Of a stretch of 64,000 nucleotides of DNA, positions 18,398 to 28,020 are shown piece by piece; position 1 is the first letter of the stretch; each line of letters opens with the position of its first letter. The notes under the pieces are model-generated. The model worked only from the letters and a program-made list of their open reading frames with translations, was not told where the DNA came from and did not search any database. The position numbers and the translations under genes are program-made. This DNA comes from Enterobacillus tribolii (lineage in GTDB: Bacteria; Pseudomonadota; Gammaproteobacteria; Enterobacterales; Enterobacteriaceae), in the NCBI RefSeq assembly GCF_003363015.1, contig NZ_QRAP01000002.1, forward strand, positions 434,001-498,000, in the 5' to 3' direction.

Positions 18398-19351
18398 TTA
18401 CTGTTTGGCTGCCAGACGTTTTTCAATGGCGTCCATCAGCATGCCGGTAATGGATACCGGGAAGGCCGCTTCAATTTCACGTGCGCAGGTGGGGCTGGTC
18501 ACGTTAATTTCCGTCAGGCGATCGCCGATAATATCCAGACCGACGAAGATCAGCCCTTTCTCTTTCAGGACCGGTGCAACCCGGCGGGCGATGGCCCAGT
18601 CGCTTTCCGTTAACGGGCGCGGTTCGCCGCGGCCACCGGCCGCCAGGTTGCCGCGCGTTTCGCCGCTTTTCGGAATTCGTGCCAGGCAATAGGGCACCGG
18701 TTCGCCGTCGACGACCAGCACGCGCTTGTCGCCGTCAGAGATCGCCGGCAGAAAGTTTTGCGCCATGCAGAAACGGGAGCCGTGTTCGGTCAGGGTTTCG
18801 ATGATGACCGACAGGTTAGGGTCCTGAGGCTTAACGCGGAAAATGGAGGCGCCGCCCATGCCGTCCAGCGGCTTGAGAATGATGTCCTGATGCTTGTCGT
18901 GGAAAGCGCGGATGTGTTCGGCGCGGCGGCTGACCAGTGTATCCGGCGTCAGCTCCGGGAACCAGGCGGTGAACAGCTTTTCGTTGCAGTCGCGCAGGCT
19001 CTGCGGCTTATTGACGATCAGGGTGCCTTCGGTTTCCGCCCGCTCCAGGATATAGGTGGCATAGATATATTCGGTATCGAACGGCGGATCTTTACGCATC
19101 AGGATCACGTCGAGATCGGCCAGCGCGATGTCCTGCTCGCCGTGAAATTCATACCAGCCGGCCTTATCTTCCTTCACGCTGAGCAAACGCGTGTTGGCGC
19201 GCGCCTGACCGGTGTACAGATAAAGATCGTTCATTTCCATGTAATGCAGTTCGTAACCGCGGCGCTGCGCTTCCAGCAACATGGCGAAACTGGTGTCTTT
19301 CTTGATGTTGATGGAGGAAATGGGGTCCATCACGATGCCAAGCTTAATCAT
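18398..19351 (-). CDS. gshB: Glutathione synthetase
   Basis: ATP-grasp enzyme that joins gamma-glutamylcysteine and glycine to form glutathione. 317 aa; starts [14 protein letters not shown], with [37 protein letters not shown], and the C-terminal EINVTSPTC metal-site motif. Situated between rsmE (57 bp upstream) and yqgE, the standard enterobacterial order rsmE-gshB-yqgE-ruvX. Confidence 0.97.
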   Translation of the reverse strand: MIKLGIVMDPISSINIKKDTSFAMLLEAQRRGYELHYMEMNDLYLYTGQARANTRLLSVKEDKAGWYEFHGEQDIALADLDVILMRKDPPFDTEYIYATYILERAETEGTLIVNKPQSLRDCNEKLFTAWFPELTPDTLVSRRAEHIRAFHDKHQDIILKPLDGMGGASIFRVKPQDPNLSVIIETLTEHGSRFCMAQNFLPAISDGDKRVLVVDGEPVPYCLARIPKSGETRGNLAAGGRGEPRPLTESDWAIARRVAPVLKEKGLIFVGLDIIGDRLTEINVTSPTCAREIEAAFPVSITGMLMDAIEKRLAAKQ

Positions 19352-19408
19352 TCTTTTCTCCGTTTTCCGGGGGTGACTCCAAGTGTACGTGATTTTATGG
19401 CGTACTGA

Positions 19409-20140
19409 TCACCCCAAATCGCCGAAACGCACCTGAAGGGCGGTAATTGCCGTCAGTGCGGTGGTTTCGGTGCGTAATACACGCGGCCCCAGCAGAATAT
19501 CGGTGAACCGGTACTCTGCGGTCATGGCGATCTCCTGCTCCGATAATCCTCCTTCCGGGCCAATCAACAGGCGTACGGCGGAGACCGGTTGCGGCAGGGT
19601 GTTGATGCTGTTGCTGGCCCGCGGATGCAGGTTGAGCTTCAGCGCATCGTCCTGTTCCGCGCACCAGGCTTCGAGCGTCATCACCGGCCTGACTTCCGGC
19701 ACCCGGTTGCGGCCGCACTGTTCGCAGGCCGCAACGGCAATTTTCTGCCACTGATTCAGTTTCTTATCCATACGCTCGGCGTCGAGGCGTACGCCGCAGC
19801 GTTCGGAAATCAGCGGCGTGATCACGTTCACGCCCAGCTCGATGGATTTCTGAATGGTGAACTCCATCTTTTCCCCGCGGGAAATAACCTGACCCAAATG
19901 CAGTTGCAGCGGGGACTCGCGATCTTCAGTCGTTCCCTCACCCACACGCACGCGCACGTTCTTCTTGCCTGCCTGAATGATTTCGGCGTCAAAAACCTGA
20001 TTACTGCCGTCAAACAGTTGCAGCGTCTGGCCTGCCGTCATTCGCAGCACGCGCCCAACGTGGTTGGCGGCATCTTCACTCAGCTCGATTTCGCCCGGAT
20101 GGGTAATGCGTTCCGGATGATAGATGCGGGGAATACGCAT
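19409..20140 (-). CDS. rsmE: 16S rRNA (uracil-1498-N3)-methyltransferase RsmE
   Basis: SPOUT-class methyltransferase that makes m3U1498 in 16S rRNA. 243 aa, same length as E. coli. N-terminal PUA-like domain ([10 protein letters not shown]) and a C-terminal trefoil-knot SAM site with [10 protein letters not shown] and [15 protein letters not shown]. In E. coli endA lies between sprT and rsmE; here only 64 bp separate the two genes, so endA is missing from this position. Confidence 0.97.
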   Translation of the reverse strand: MRIPRIYHPERITHPGEIELSEDAANHVGRVLRMTAGQTLQLFDGSNQVFDAEIIQAGKKNVRVRVGEGTTEDRESPLQLHLGQVISRGEKMEFTIQKSIELGVNVITPLISERCGVRLDAERMDKKLNQWQKIAVAACEQCGRNRVPEVRPVMTLEAWCAEQDDALKLNLHPRASNSINTLPQPVSAVRLLIGPEGGLSEQEIAMTAEYRFTDILLGPRVLRTETTALTAITALQVRFGDLG

Positions 20141-20204
20141 GGGTAATTTTTTCCTCGGTTACATGTTGTCCGCAGCGGATTATACGAAGCAGCGTGCGCC
20201 GGGG

Positions 20205-20708
20205 CTAACCTTTTTGCCGCTGTAAAATGTCCCCGCAATGGCGGCAGCGGTATTCTGACTCGCCGCGCACGACGCGGTTATGGCGGCGCAGCGTCAGCTG
20301 GTGGGTTTGGCAACGGCATGTATAAGGAAACGTTTTTCCGGCAACGGAGGCGACGGCAAAGCGATGCGTACGGCGCGGCGCGAGCTCCAGGATCTCGCCC
20401 ATCATCCATTGCCATTCCCGGCCATGCGGCGCAACGTTGCCGAAATGACGGTAGACCAGTAAATGCGCCAGTTCGTGCGGCACCACTTCCTCAATAAAGG
20501 GCTGACCGTTTTCCGCCAGTAAAACCGGATTGATACGGATTTCCCACTCTTTCAGCCAGGCTGTGCCGGCGCTGGTGCCGCGCTGGCGGTAGGTGATTTT
20601 GGGTTCCGGGTACTGTGCGTCGAGGCGCTGATTGGCTTGCTGCAGTTTGTCGCGCAGGCAGCGCATGACGGCCTGTTGCAGGGTAATGGGAACGCGGGGC
20701 ATATTCAT
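20205..20708 (-). CDS. sprT: SprT family zinc metalloprotease-like protein
   Basis: SprT-like protein of about 167 aa. Zinc-protease motif [13 protein letters not shown] is present with a downstream Zn-ribbon type Cys set (YTCRCQTH and YRCRHCG). RGTSAGTAW and [10 protein letters not shown] match E. coli SprT. The exact start is uncertain: ATGs at 20720, 20708 and 20702 are in frame and none has a strong ribosome site; 20708 gives the length closest to E. coli. The last gene before the cadBA insertion. Confidence 0.9.
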   Translation of the reverse strand: MNMPRVPITLQQAVMRCLRDKLQQANQRLDAQYPEPKITYRQRGTSAGTAWLKEWEIRINPVLLAENGQPFIEEVVPHELAHLLVYRHFGNVAPHGREWQWMMGEILELAPRRTHRFAVASVAGKTFPYTCRCQTHQLTLRRHNRVVRGESEYRCRHCGDILQRQKG

Positions 20709-21251
20709 GGCCGCCAGCATAGCCGATGCGCCGGAAGGATGGCAACCGCCGTGAATAAGAAGGCTCTTATTTATTAGGCGTGCTTCGTTTCCCTACTCAT
20801 TGAAAATAAGGAATTAAATTTTATCAGGTTAATATTTGTTCGGGGTGTTATAAATTAGCGCTGTTAAACTATGGTAATGGCGGGGCTGTATTGATCAAGT
20901 ATTCGCGTTAATAACCCTATTAAGGTTGTCAGTTTAAATGCCTGTATATTTTTTATCCTTATAAATTAAGTGGATAGGTTATGTTTCTTTGGTGCTTGGA
21001 GAAGCTAATAATTAGCTGAAATAAAAGGAATAAAATTTATCTATTAATATTATTCCTAATGTACAACTGCAAAAAATGAATTCATACCTATACTTATACC
21101 AACCGTTGCCATTGGTCGTGAAGTAAGTGATACCAGACAACGTATCTAATAAGGCGCACCTTTTATTACGTGCCATTGCCGCAAAATTTGCGGCAAGTGC
21201 GCGGGGCAAGGTGTTGCCTGAAACTATAGTCCTCGATGGGAGACGCTGTTT
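20709..21251 (+). promoter_or_regulatory. AT-rich regulatory region upstream of cadBA
   Basis: About 540 bp without a convincing gene, visibly AT-rich compared with its surroundings. It contains three inverted repeats: AGCTAAT/ATTAGCT (21003-21017), AGGAATAA/TTATTCCT (21026-21057) and TTGCCGC/GCGGCAA (21176-21196). A 16-codon frame (21076-21126) lies between the second and third but has no clear ribosome site. In E. coli the cadBA promoter is activated by CadC at AT-rich sites; no cadC gene is in the window and I cannot assign a CadC site. Confidence 0.5.
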
Positions 21252-22574
21252 ATGGCATCTGCAAAGAAAATCGGCCTTATTGCCTGCACCGGGGTAGTGG
21301 CCGGTAACATGATGGGCAGCGGCATCGCCTTGCTGCCTGCCAACCTGGCAAGTTTGGGCTCTATTGCGGTATGGGGTTGGATTATTGCGCTGATCGGGGC
21401 GATCTCCCTGGCTTATGTTTATGCCCGGCTGGCGACAAAAAACCCGCAGGAAGGGGGGCCGATCGCCTACGCCGGCGAAGTGGGGCCGGCATTCGGCTTC
21501 CAGACGGGCGTGCTCTATTACCATGCTAACTGGATCGGTAACCTGGCTATCGGGATCACCGCGATTTCTTACCTTTCTACCTTCTTCCCGGTGCTGAACA
21601 GCCCGGTTCCCGCGGGGATCGCCTGTATCGCCATCGTGTGGATTTTCACCTTTGTTAACATGCTGGGCGGCGCGTGGGTCAGCCGTTTGACCACTCTGGG
21701 GCTGGTGTTGGTGTTGATCCCGGTGATCGGCACCGGGATTTTCGGCTGGTACTGGTTTGATCTGGGGACCTATCAGGCTAACTGGAATACGTCCGGCACG
21801 ACGGATTACCAGGCTGTCATCAAAAGTATCCTGCTGTGCCTGTGGGCGTTTATCGGCGTAGAGTCCGCAGCGGTGAGCACCGGCATGGTGAACAATCCGC
21901 AGCGTACCGTACCGCTGGCGACCATGATGGGCACCTTTTTGGCCGGTATCGTGTATATCGCTGCCACCCAGGTGATTTCCGGCATGTACCCGGCGGCGCA
22001 CATGGCGGCCTCCGGCGCGCCGTTCGCTGAAAGCGCCTCCACCATGGTGGGGAGCTGGGCCGGCCCGGTAGTTTCCGGCTTTACCGCTTTCGCCTGCCTG
22101 ACGTCGCTGGGTTCCTGGATGATGTTGGTAGGGCAGGCCGGCGCCCGTGCGGCGCATGACGGCAACTTCCCGAAAATTTACGGCGAGATGGATAAAAACG
22201 GTATCCCGAAAAAAGGGTTGTTCCTGGCTTCGATCAAGATGACCATTCTGATGGTGCTTATTACCGTAATGAACTCGACCGGCGGCAAAGCTTCCGACCT
22301 GTTCGGCGAGCTGACCGGGATCGCGGTGCTGCTGACCATGCTGCCGTACTTCTATTCCTGTATCGACCTGATCCGTTTCGAAGGGCTGAACGTTAAAAAC
22401 CTGCTCAGCCTGATCGCCGCTGTATTGGGCAGCGTGTTCTGCTTTATTGCCCTGATGGGCGCCAATTCTTTCGAACTGGCCGGGACATTTATTATCAGTC
22501 TGATTATCCTGATGTTCTACGCGCGTAAGATGGGCGTGAAAAAGAACGACGTGAATCAGGCTTCGTCTTCCTAA
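21252..22574 (+). CDS. cadB: Lysine:cadaverine antiporter CadB
   Basis: Inner-membrane APC transporter of 440 aa with about 12 hydrophobic segments, exchanging external lysine for internal cadaverine. N-terminal KKIGLIACTGVVAGNMMGSG, YYHANWIGNLAIG and AFIGVESAAVSTG match CadB much more closely than AdiC or PotE. GGGAG lies 8 nt before the ATG. It is 70 bp upstream of cadA on the same strand; together they form the lysine-dependent acid-resistance operon. Confidence 0.96.
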   Translation: MASAKKIGLIACTGVVAGNMMGSGIALLPANLASLGSIAVWGWIIALIGAISLAYVYARLATKNPQEGGPIAYAGEVGPAFGFQTGVLYYHANWIGNLAIGITAISYLSTFFPVLNSPVPAGIACIAIVWIFTFVNMLGGAWVSRLTTLGLVLVLIPVIGTGIFGWYWFDLGTYQANWNTSGTTDYQAVIKSILLCLWAFIGVESAAVSTGMVNNPQRTVPLATMMGTFLAGIVYIAATQVISGMYPAAHMAASGAPFAESASTMVGSWAGPVVSGFTAFACLTSLGSWMMLVGQAGARAAHDGNFPKIYGEMDKNGIPKKGLFLASIKMTILMVLITVMNSTGGKASDLFGELTGIAVLLTMLPYFYSCIDLIRFEGLNVKNLLSLIAAVLGSVFCFIALMGANSFELAGTFIISLIILMFYARKMGVKKNDVNQASSS

Positions 22575-22582
22575 TCCCACAA

Positions 22583-22609
22583 TAACGCCGGATGACGCAT
22601 CCGGCGTTA
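22583..22609. repeat. Long hairpin between cadB and cadA
   Basis: Twelve-base arms TAACGCCGGATG / CATCCGGCGTTA with loop ACG. The core resembles enterobacterial REP/BIME palindromes. No T-tract follows, so it is more likely an mRNA-stabilising or differential-expression element than a terminator. Confidence 0.7.
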
Positions 22610-22644
22610 ACACATCCGCTGAAAGCTGTCTGGAGAGTGTTTAC

Positions 22645-24789
22645 ATGAATATCATTGCCATAATGAGTGACGTCAGCGCCTATTTTAAGGAAGAGCCACT
22701 GCGCGAACTGCACGAAGAGCTGGAAAGGCAGGGGTTCCGCATCGCCTATCCCAAGGATCGTGCCGACCTGCTCAAGCTGATCGAAAACAACGCGCGGCTG
22801 TGTGGTGTCATTTTCGACTGGGATAAGTACAACCTGGAGCTGTGCGAAGAGATTAGCCAGCTCAATAAAATTTTGCCGATTTACGCCTTTGCCAACAGCT
22901 ATTCGACGCTGGACGTTACCATGAACGACCTGCGGCTGAACGTGCGCTTCTTTGAGTATGCGCTGGGGACGTCCGGCGACATCGCGACCAAAATCCGTCA
23001 GAGCACGGATGACTATATCGATACCCTGTTGCCGCCGCTGACCAAGGCGCTGTTTAAGTATGTGAAGGAAGAGAAATATACCTTCTGTACGCCGGGGCAC
23101 ATGGGCGGTACTGCGTTCGAGAAAAGCCCGGCGGGCAGCCTGTTCTTTGACTTCTTCGGCGAAAACACGATGCGCGCCGATATCTCCATTTCGGTTTCCG
23201 AACTGGGATCGCTGCTCGATCACTCCGGTCCGCACAAGGAGGCGGAAGAGTATATTGCCCGCACGTTCAACGCTGAACGCAGCTACATCGTGACCAACGG
23301 AACCTCGACGGCCAACAAGATCGTCGGCATGTACTCGTCTCCCGCCGGCAGTACCCTGCTGATTGACCGTAACTGCCACAAGTCGCTGACCCATCTGCTG
23401 ATGATGAGCAACGTGGTGCCGGTTTACCTGCGCCCGACCCGTAACGCTTACGGTATTCTCGGCGGGATCCCGAAGGAGGAGTTTACCCGCGCCAGCATTG
23501 AGGAGAAGGTGAAGAATACCCCCAATGCGACCTGGCCGGTGCACGCTGTTATTACCAACTCCACGTATGACGGCCTGTTCTACAACACGGACTACATTAA
23601 GCAAACGCTGGACGTGAAATCGATCCACTTTGATTCCGCCTGGGTGCCTTATACCAACTTTCACCCGATTTATGCGGGCAAGTCCGGCATGAGCGGCGAG
23701 CGCGTACCGGGTAAAGTGATTTATGAAACGCAGTCCACGCATAAACTGCTGGCGGCGTTCTCTCAGGCGTCGATGATTCACGTGAAAGGCGACATCAACG
23801 AGCGCACCTTCAATGAAGCCTACATGATGCACACCACCACGTCGCCGCACTATGGCATCGTGGCCTCCACCGAAACCGCCGCGGCGATGATGAAGGGCAA
23901 TGCAGGCAAGCGTCTGATCTATGGCTCTATCGATCGGGCGATCCGTTTCCGTAAGGAAATCCGTCGCCTGCGCGCGGAGTCTGACGGCTGGTTCTTCGAC
24001 GTCTGGCAACCGGACAATATCGATGAAGTGGCATGCTGGCCGTTGAATCCGCGCAACGAGTGGCACGGGTTCTCTAAAATCGACAACGATCACATGTACC
24101 TCGATCCGATCAAGGTCACCATTCTGACGCCGGGGATGAGCCCGATGGGAACGCTGGAGGATACGGGAATTCCGGCATCGATCGTGTCGAAGTATCTTGA
24201 TGAACACGGCATTATCGTCGAGAAAACCGGGCCGTATAACCTGCTGTTCCTGTTCAGCATCGGTATCGACAAAACGAAGGCGCTCAGTCTGCTGCGCGCG
24301 TTAACCGACTTCAAACGCGTTTATGATCTCAACCTGCGCGTGAAGAACGTATTGCCTTCTCTGTATCAGGAAGCGCCGGAGTTCTACAAAGACGTGCGTA
24401 TTCAGGATCTGGCGCAGGGCATCCACGCCCTGGTGAAACACCATAACCTGCCGGATCTGATGTACCGCGCCTTTGACGTGCTGCCGCAGATGGTCATGAC
24501 GCCGCACGACGCGTTCCAGGAAGAGGTGCGTGGCAATGCGCATGAGTGCCCGCTGGATGATCTGATCGGTAAGGTCAATGCCAACATGATACTGCCGTAC
24601 CCGCCGGGTGTGCCGGTGATTATGCCGGGAGAGATGCTTACCGAAGAGAGCCGTCCGGTGCTGAGCTTTCTGCAAATGCTGTGTGAGATTGGCGCGCATT
24701 ATCCGGGGTTCGAAACTGATATCCACGGTGTATACCGGGATGATGACGGCAAATATGTGGTCAGCGTACTGAATGACGGCGGTGCGTAA
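22645..24789 (+). CDS. cadA: Inducible lysine decarboxylase CadA
   Basis: PLP-dependent enzyme converting lysine to cadaverine plus CO2, forming a decamer in E. coli. 714 aa (715 in E. coli). The N-terminal wing domain begins MNIIAIMSDVSAYFKEEPLREL; the PLP lysine is Lys367 in ETQSTHKLLAAFSQ, at the E. coli position. FCTPGHMGGTAF, GTSTANKIV and the C-terminal domain are intact. GGAGAGTG precedes the ATG. Followed by a strong terminator. Lysine-specific residues were not checked individually, but overall similarity is to CadA rather than to constitutive LdcC. Confidence 0.96.
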   Translation: MNIIAIMSDVSAYFKEEPLRELHEELERQGFRIAYPKDRADLLKLIENNARLCGVIFDWDKYNLELCEEISQLNKILPIYAFANSYSTLDVTMNDLRLNVRFFEYALGTSGDIATKIRQSTDDYIDTLLPPLTKALFKYVKEEKYTFCTPGHMGGTAFEKSPAGSLFFDFFGENTMRADISISVSELGSLLDHSGPHKEAEEYIARTFNAERSYIVTNGTSTANKIVGMYSSPAGSTLLIDRNCHKSLTHLLMMSNVVPVYLRPTRNAYGILGGIPKEEFTRASIEEKVKNTPNATWPVHAVITNSTYDGLFYNTDYIKQTLDVKSIHFDSAWVPYTNFHPIYAGKSGMSGERVPGKVIYETQSTHKLLAAFSQASMIHVKGDINERTFNEAYMMHTTTSPHYGIVASTETAAAMMKGNAGKRLIYGSIDRAIRFRKEIRRLRAESDGWFFDVWQPDNIDEVACWPLNPRNEWHGFSKIDNDHMYLDPIKVTILTPGMSPMGTLEDTGIPASIVSKYLDEHGIIVEKTGPYNLLFLFSIGIDKTKALSLLRALTDFKRVYDLNLRVKNVLPSLYQEAPEFYKDVRIQDLAQGIHALVKHHNLPDLMYRAFDVLPQMVMTPHDAFQEEVRGNAHECPLDDLIGKVNANMILPYPPGVPVIMPGEMLTEESRPVLSFLQMLCEIGAHYPGFETDIHGVYRDDDGKYVVSVLNDGGA

Positions 24790-24810
24790 ATCAGATAAAT
24801 GCTCGATCAG

Positions 24811-24836
24811 GCCGGGGATGTTTCCCCGGCTTTTTT
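24811..24836 (+). terminator. Intrinsic terminator of cadBA
   Basis: Stem GCCGGGGA / TCCCCGGC (24811-24818 and 24823-24830, loop TGTT) followed by six T. Confidence 0.93.
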
Positions 24837-24842
24837 ATGCAT

Positions 24843-24870
24843 AAAAAAGCCGCACCGGGGGAGGTGCGGC
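24843..24870 (-). terminator. Intrinsic terminator of galP
   Basis: On the minus strand, stem GCCGCACC / GGTGCGGC (arms 24863-24870 and 24849-24856) followed by six T. Lies back to back with the cadBA terminator. Confidence 0.93.
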
Positions 24871-24900
24871 AAACATGCATGAATCCAAATTCAGGAGAGA

Positions 24901-26307
24901 CTAGCGGGAACCGATGTTGCGCAGCGCTTTGCCGGACATCAGGTTGCGTTCGATGTGCTCCAGGGAGATGTTTTTGGTTTCCGGCACCAGAGCGATGGTC
25001 AGGATGATAAACACCACGTTCAGCGCGGCGTAGACCCAGAAAGTGTGCGCGCTGCCCAGTGAATTCAGCATGGACAGGAAGGTGGCGCCCACGATCATGT
25101 TAGCGATCCAGTTGGTGGCGGTGGAGCAGGTGATGCCGAAGTCACGGCCTTTCAGCGGCTGAATCTCAGAACACAGCACCCAAATCAGCGGGCCGGCGCT
25201 CATCGCAAAACCGACGATAAACATCAGCAGCATGATGATGGCGAAGTATTGGGAGAAGGCGGAGGTAATGCCGATGTTCAGCATCGTGCCGAGGATACCC
25301 ATGCCCAGCGCCATGACGATAAAGCCGAGGATCAGCGTGGGCTTGCGGCCCCAGCGGTCAACCAGGCCGATGGCGATGAAGGTCGCCAGCACGTTAACCA
25401 GCCCGACGATCACGGTGCCCCACATTTGCTGTTCAGTGCTGGCGAAACCCGCCAGTTCGAAGATTTTCGGCGCGTAATACATGATGACGTTCATGCCGGT
25501 GAATTGCTGCATGACCTGCAACAGCACGCCGAGGAATACCGCGCGGCGGAAGTTTTTATTCTCTTTGAATAAGGTCCAGCCGGTTTGTTTCAGTTTCAGG
25601 CTTTCACGGATTTCGTTCAGCTCGTCACGCGCCTGTTCGCTGGTGTCACGCAGTCTTTCCAGCACGCGTTTCGCCTGTTCATGGCTGCCGCGCGACGCCA
25701 GCCAGCGCGGGCTGTCCGGCAGGAAAATTACGCCGATGAGCAGCAGCACCGCAGGGATGGTGATGACGCCTAACATCCAGCGCCAGGCGCCGGTGTAGCT
25801 GAAGGCGGTGTCGGACAGGTAGGCGGCCAGAATACCGATGGTGATCATCAGCTGATACATGGAGATCATGCTGCCGCGGATCTTCTCCGGCGCGATTTCA
25901 GACAAATAAATCGGCGCAGTATAGGACGCGATGCCGACCGCCAGGCCGAGTAAAATACGGGAGATAATCAGGCTTTCAACGTTAGGCGCCAGCGCGGAAA
26001 GCAGCGACCCGACGACAAACAGTACGGCGCCGATCATCAGGCTGTAACGGCGCCCCAGACGGTAGTTCATCCAGCCGCTGCCGACGGCGCCGACCGCTGC
26101 GCCGAACATCATGGAACTGACCACCCACTCCTGCTGAGAGCTGGTGATCTGGAAGGTTTCGCTCAGGAAAGGCAAGGCGCCGGCAATGACGCCGATGTCC
26201 AGGCCAAACAGTAACCCGGCCAGCGCGGCCAGGAAGCAGACAAAAAATGTCATGCTGGCATTTGACCGGGCATGGTGTGCCGGTTGGGAACTCGCGGTGC
26301 TGCTCAT
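24901..26307 (-). CDS. galP: Galactose:proton symporter GalP
   Basis: Major-facilitator sugar porter of 468 aa with 12 membrane segments, importing galactose and related hexoses with a proton. Motifs: [20 protein letters not shown] in TM1, GRRYSL, PESPRW-like [21 protein letters not shown] in TM7, DRWGRKPTL and PETKNISLE. The start was moved to the ATG at 26307 because GGAGG lies just upstream of it; a longer in-frame start at 26331 has no ribosome site. The upstream region carries a GalR operator and CRP site in the spacing typical of gal promoters. Confidence 0.95.
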   Translation of the reverse strand: MSSTASSQPAHHARSNASMTFFVCFLAALAGLLFGLDIGVIAGALPFLSETFQITSSQQEWVVSSMMFGAAVGAVGSGWMNYRLGRRYSLMIGAVLFVVGSLLSALAPNVESLIISRILLGLAVGIASYTAPIYLSEIAPEKIRGSMISMYQLMITIGILAAYLSDTAFSYTGAWRWMLGVITIPAVLLLIGVIFLPDSPRWLASRGSHEQAKRVLERLRDTSEQARDELNEIRESLKLKQTGWTLFKENKNFRRAVFLGVLLQVMQQFTGMNVIMYYAPKIFELAGFASTEQQMWGTVIVGLVNVLATFIAIGLVDRWGRKPTLILGFIVMALGMGILGTMLNIGITSAFSQYFAIIMLLMFIVGFAMSAGPLIWVLCSEIQPLKGRDFGITCSTATNWIANMIVGATFLSMLNSLGSAHTFWVYAALNVVFIILTIALVPETKNISLEHIERNLMSGKALRNIGSR

Positions 26308-26350
26308 ACTGCCTCCGGGATCGTCGGACATTACATTTTGATTAGGCGCT

Positions 26351-26356
26351 ATGTTA
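26351..26356 (-). promoter_or_regulatory. Predicted -10 element of galP
   Basis: TAACAT on the minus strand, implying a start near 26344. This choice places the CRP site at -41.5 and the proximal GalR operator at -60.5, the same spacing as in the E. coli gal promoter. Assigned by spacing, not measured. Confidence 0.45.
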
Positions 26357-26377
26357 GGAAACCTCCAATAAAAAGGA

Positions 26378-26393
26378 AGTGCGCGGGATCACA
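26378..26393 (-). promoter_or_regulatory. Candidate CRP site of galP
   Basis: Minus-strand TGTGA-N6-GCACT, one perfect half and one 3/5 half, centred at 26385.5, which is 41.5 bp upstream of the predicted galP start. Confidence 0.5.
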
Positions 26394-26396
26394 TAA

Positions 26397-26412
26397 ATGT
26401 AATCGTTTACAC
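26397..26412. promoter_or_regulatory. Proximal GalR/GalS operator of galP
   Basis: ATGTAATCGTTTACAC; its reverse complement matches the gal operator consensus GTGNAANCGNTTNCAC at all but the last defined base. Centre 26404.5. Confidence 0.75.
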
Positions 26413-26591
26413 AAAGAAGATGAAAACAGGCATGGATGAAATTACTGAAACAGAGATGGGGTAATTACGAATTTCTCATTATTTATATGAAATATAACTA
26501 ATTTTAATTACAAAAGTATTTGATTGGTATTAACGAAATGACGAAGGCTTTGGCTGGGAATTATTGAGGATACGTCATTTTTAATTTCTTT

Positions 26592-26607
26592 GTGTAATCG
26601 TTTTCAT
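26592..26607. promoter_or_regulatory. Distal GalR/GalS operator
   Basis: GTGTAATCGTTTTCAT, matching the gal operator consensus at all but one defined base. Centre 195 bp upstream of the proximal operator, next to the metK terminator. Confidence 0.7.
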
Positions 26608-26614
26608 TGCGGGA

Positions 26615-26643
26615 AATAAAAACGGCAGACCAAAGCCTGCCGT
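26615..26643 (-). terminator. Intrinsic terminator of metK
   Basis: Stem ACGGCAG / CTGCCGT (26622-26628 and 26637-26643), followed on the minus strand by TTTTATTT. Confidence 0.9.
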
Positions 26644-26665
26644 AGATAAATGAATGTCTGCGATC

Positions 26666-27820
26666 TTATTTCAGACCGGCCGCTTCACGCAGTTGCTGCG
26701 CTTTGTCGGTTTTTTCCCACGGGAAGTGCTCGCGGCCAAAATGACCGTAAGCTGCCGTTTCACGGTAGATCGGCTGAATCAGGTTAAGCATCTGGATCAG
26801 GCCGTACGGACGCAGATCGAAGAATTCACGCACCAGCTGGATCAGGCGGTCGGACGACACTTTCTCGGTGCCGAAGGTTTCCACCATGATGGAGGTCGGC
26901 TCCGCCACGCCGATGGCGTAAGAAACCTGAATCTCACAGCGCTCCGCCAGACCGGCGGCCACGATGTTTTTCGCCACGTAGCGGGCGGCATAGGCGGCGG
27001 AACGGTCAACCTTGGAAGGATCTTTGCCGGAGAAGGCGCCGCCGCCGTGACGGGCTGCGCCGCCGTAGGTGTCTACGATGATTTTACGGCCGGTCAGGCC
27101 GCAGTCGCCCATCGGGCCGCCAATAACAAAGCGGCCGGTCGGGTTGATGAAATATTTGGTTTCGGCAGAGAGCCACTCAGGCGGCAGAACCGGCTTGATG
27201 ATTTCTTCCATCACCGCTTCGCGCAGATCGTGCTGGCTGATTTCTTCCGCATGCTGGGTCGACAGCACGACGGCGTCGATGCCGGCGATTTTACCGTCGT
27301 CATACAGGAAAGTGACCTGGCTTTTGGCGTCCGGACGCAGCCAGGGCAGGGTGCCGTTTTTACGCACCTGAGCCTGACGGGCCATCAGCCGGTGAGCATA
27401 GGTGACCGGTGCGGGCATCAGCACGTCGGTTTCGTTGGTGGCGTAACCGAACATGATGCCCTGGTCGCCGGCGCCCTGTTCAAGCGGATTGGAGCGGTCA
27501 ACACCCTGATTAATATCCGGAGACTGTTTGCCGATGGCGCTCAGCACTGCGCAGGACTGCGCGTCGAAACCCATATCGGAACTTACATAACCGATCTCCC
27601 TGACGGTTTTACGGGTCAACTCTTCAATATCAACCCACGCATTGGTGGTGATTTCGCCGCCGACCAGCACCATGCCGGTTTTCACGTAGGTTTCACAGGC
27701 CACGCGTGCTTTGGGATCCTGTGCCAGAATAGCGTCCAATACGGCGTCAGAAATCTGATCGGCAATTTTATCCGGATGACCTTCGGAAACGGACTCGGAT
27801 GTAAAAAGGTGTTTAGCCAT
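26666..27820 (-). CDS. metK: S-adenosylmethionine synthase MetK
   Basis: Essential tetrameric enzyme making S-adenosylmethionine from ATP and methionine. 384 aa, same as E. coli. Signature motifs GHPDK (residues 14-18), [12 protein letters not shown], and the P-loop-like [16 protein letters not shown] are intact. The ATG has a purine-rich GAAGAAGAG upstream. A 138-nt leader separates it from tandem MetJ boxes. In this window it supplies SAM for TrmB, RsmE and polyamine aminopropylation. Confidence 0.98.
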   Translation of the reverse strand: MAKHLFTSESVSEGHPDKIADQISDAVLDAILAQDPKARVACETYVKTGMVLVGGEITTNAWVDIEELTRKTVREIGYVSSDMGFDAQSCAVLSAIGKQSPDINQGVDRSNPLEQGAGDQGIMFGYATNETDVLMPAPVTYAHRLMARQAQVRKNGTLPWLRPDAKSQVTFLYDDGKIAGIDAVVLSTQHAEEISQHDLREAVMEEIIKPVLPPEWLSAETKYFINPTGRFVIGGPMGDCGLTGRKIIVDTYGGAARHGGGAFSGKDPSKVDRSAAYAARYVAKNIVAAGLAERCEIQVSYAIGVAEPTSIMVETFGTEKVSSDRLIQLVREFFDLRPYGLIQMLNLIQPIYRETAAYGHFGREHFPWEKTDKAQQLREAAGLK

Positions 27821-27964
27821 TTCTCTTCTTCTACCTTCAAAAGACGGGTTAGAAAATTACTGCGTGGCGCCAGGGAGAAGGTGGTGACCGACAAATCCTT
27901 GGGCAGCGAAAGCTTCCTGCTACGCCCTCTCAGGCAAAGCCGTTAAGCAGCATTGTGGTGTATA

Positions 27965-27970
27965 AGTATA
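27965..27970 (-). promoter_or_regulatory. Predicted -10 element of metK
   Basis: TATACT on the minus strand with TAGACG as a possible -35, 18 bp upstream, so that the MetJ boxes cover the spacer and -35 element. Confidence 0.5.
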
Positions 27971-27993
27971 GATGGATTAACATCTGGACGTCT
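27970..27993. promoter_or_regulatory. Tandem MetJ boxes of metK
   Basis: Three adjacent 8-bp units, AGATGGAT, TAACATCT and GGACGTCT, compared with the met-box consensus AGACGTCT (5, 5 and 7 matches of 8). Position over the predicted promoter fits repression by MetJ-SAM. Confidence 0.75.
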
Positions 27994-28020
27994 ATTTTAG
28001 GCCAGAGTGAACCCGCTTTG

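Noticed and set aside
22583-22609. Rho-independent terminator between cadB and cadA
   Set aside because: No T-tract after the stem and the two genes form one functional unit.
21252-24789. adiC-adiA arginine acid-resistance pair
   Set aside because: Sequences match CadB and CadA far better, including the PLP Lys367 context and CadB transmembrane segments.
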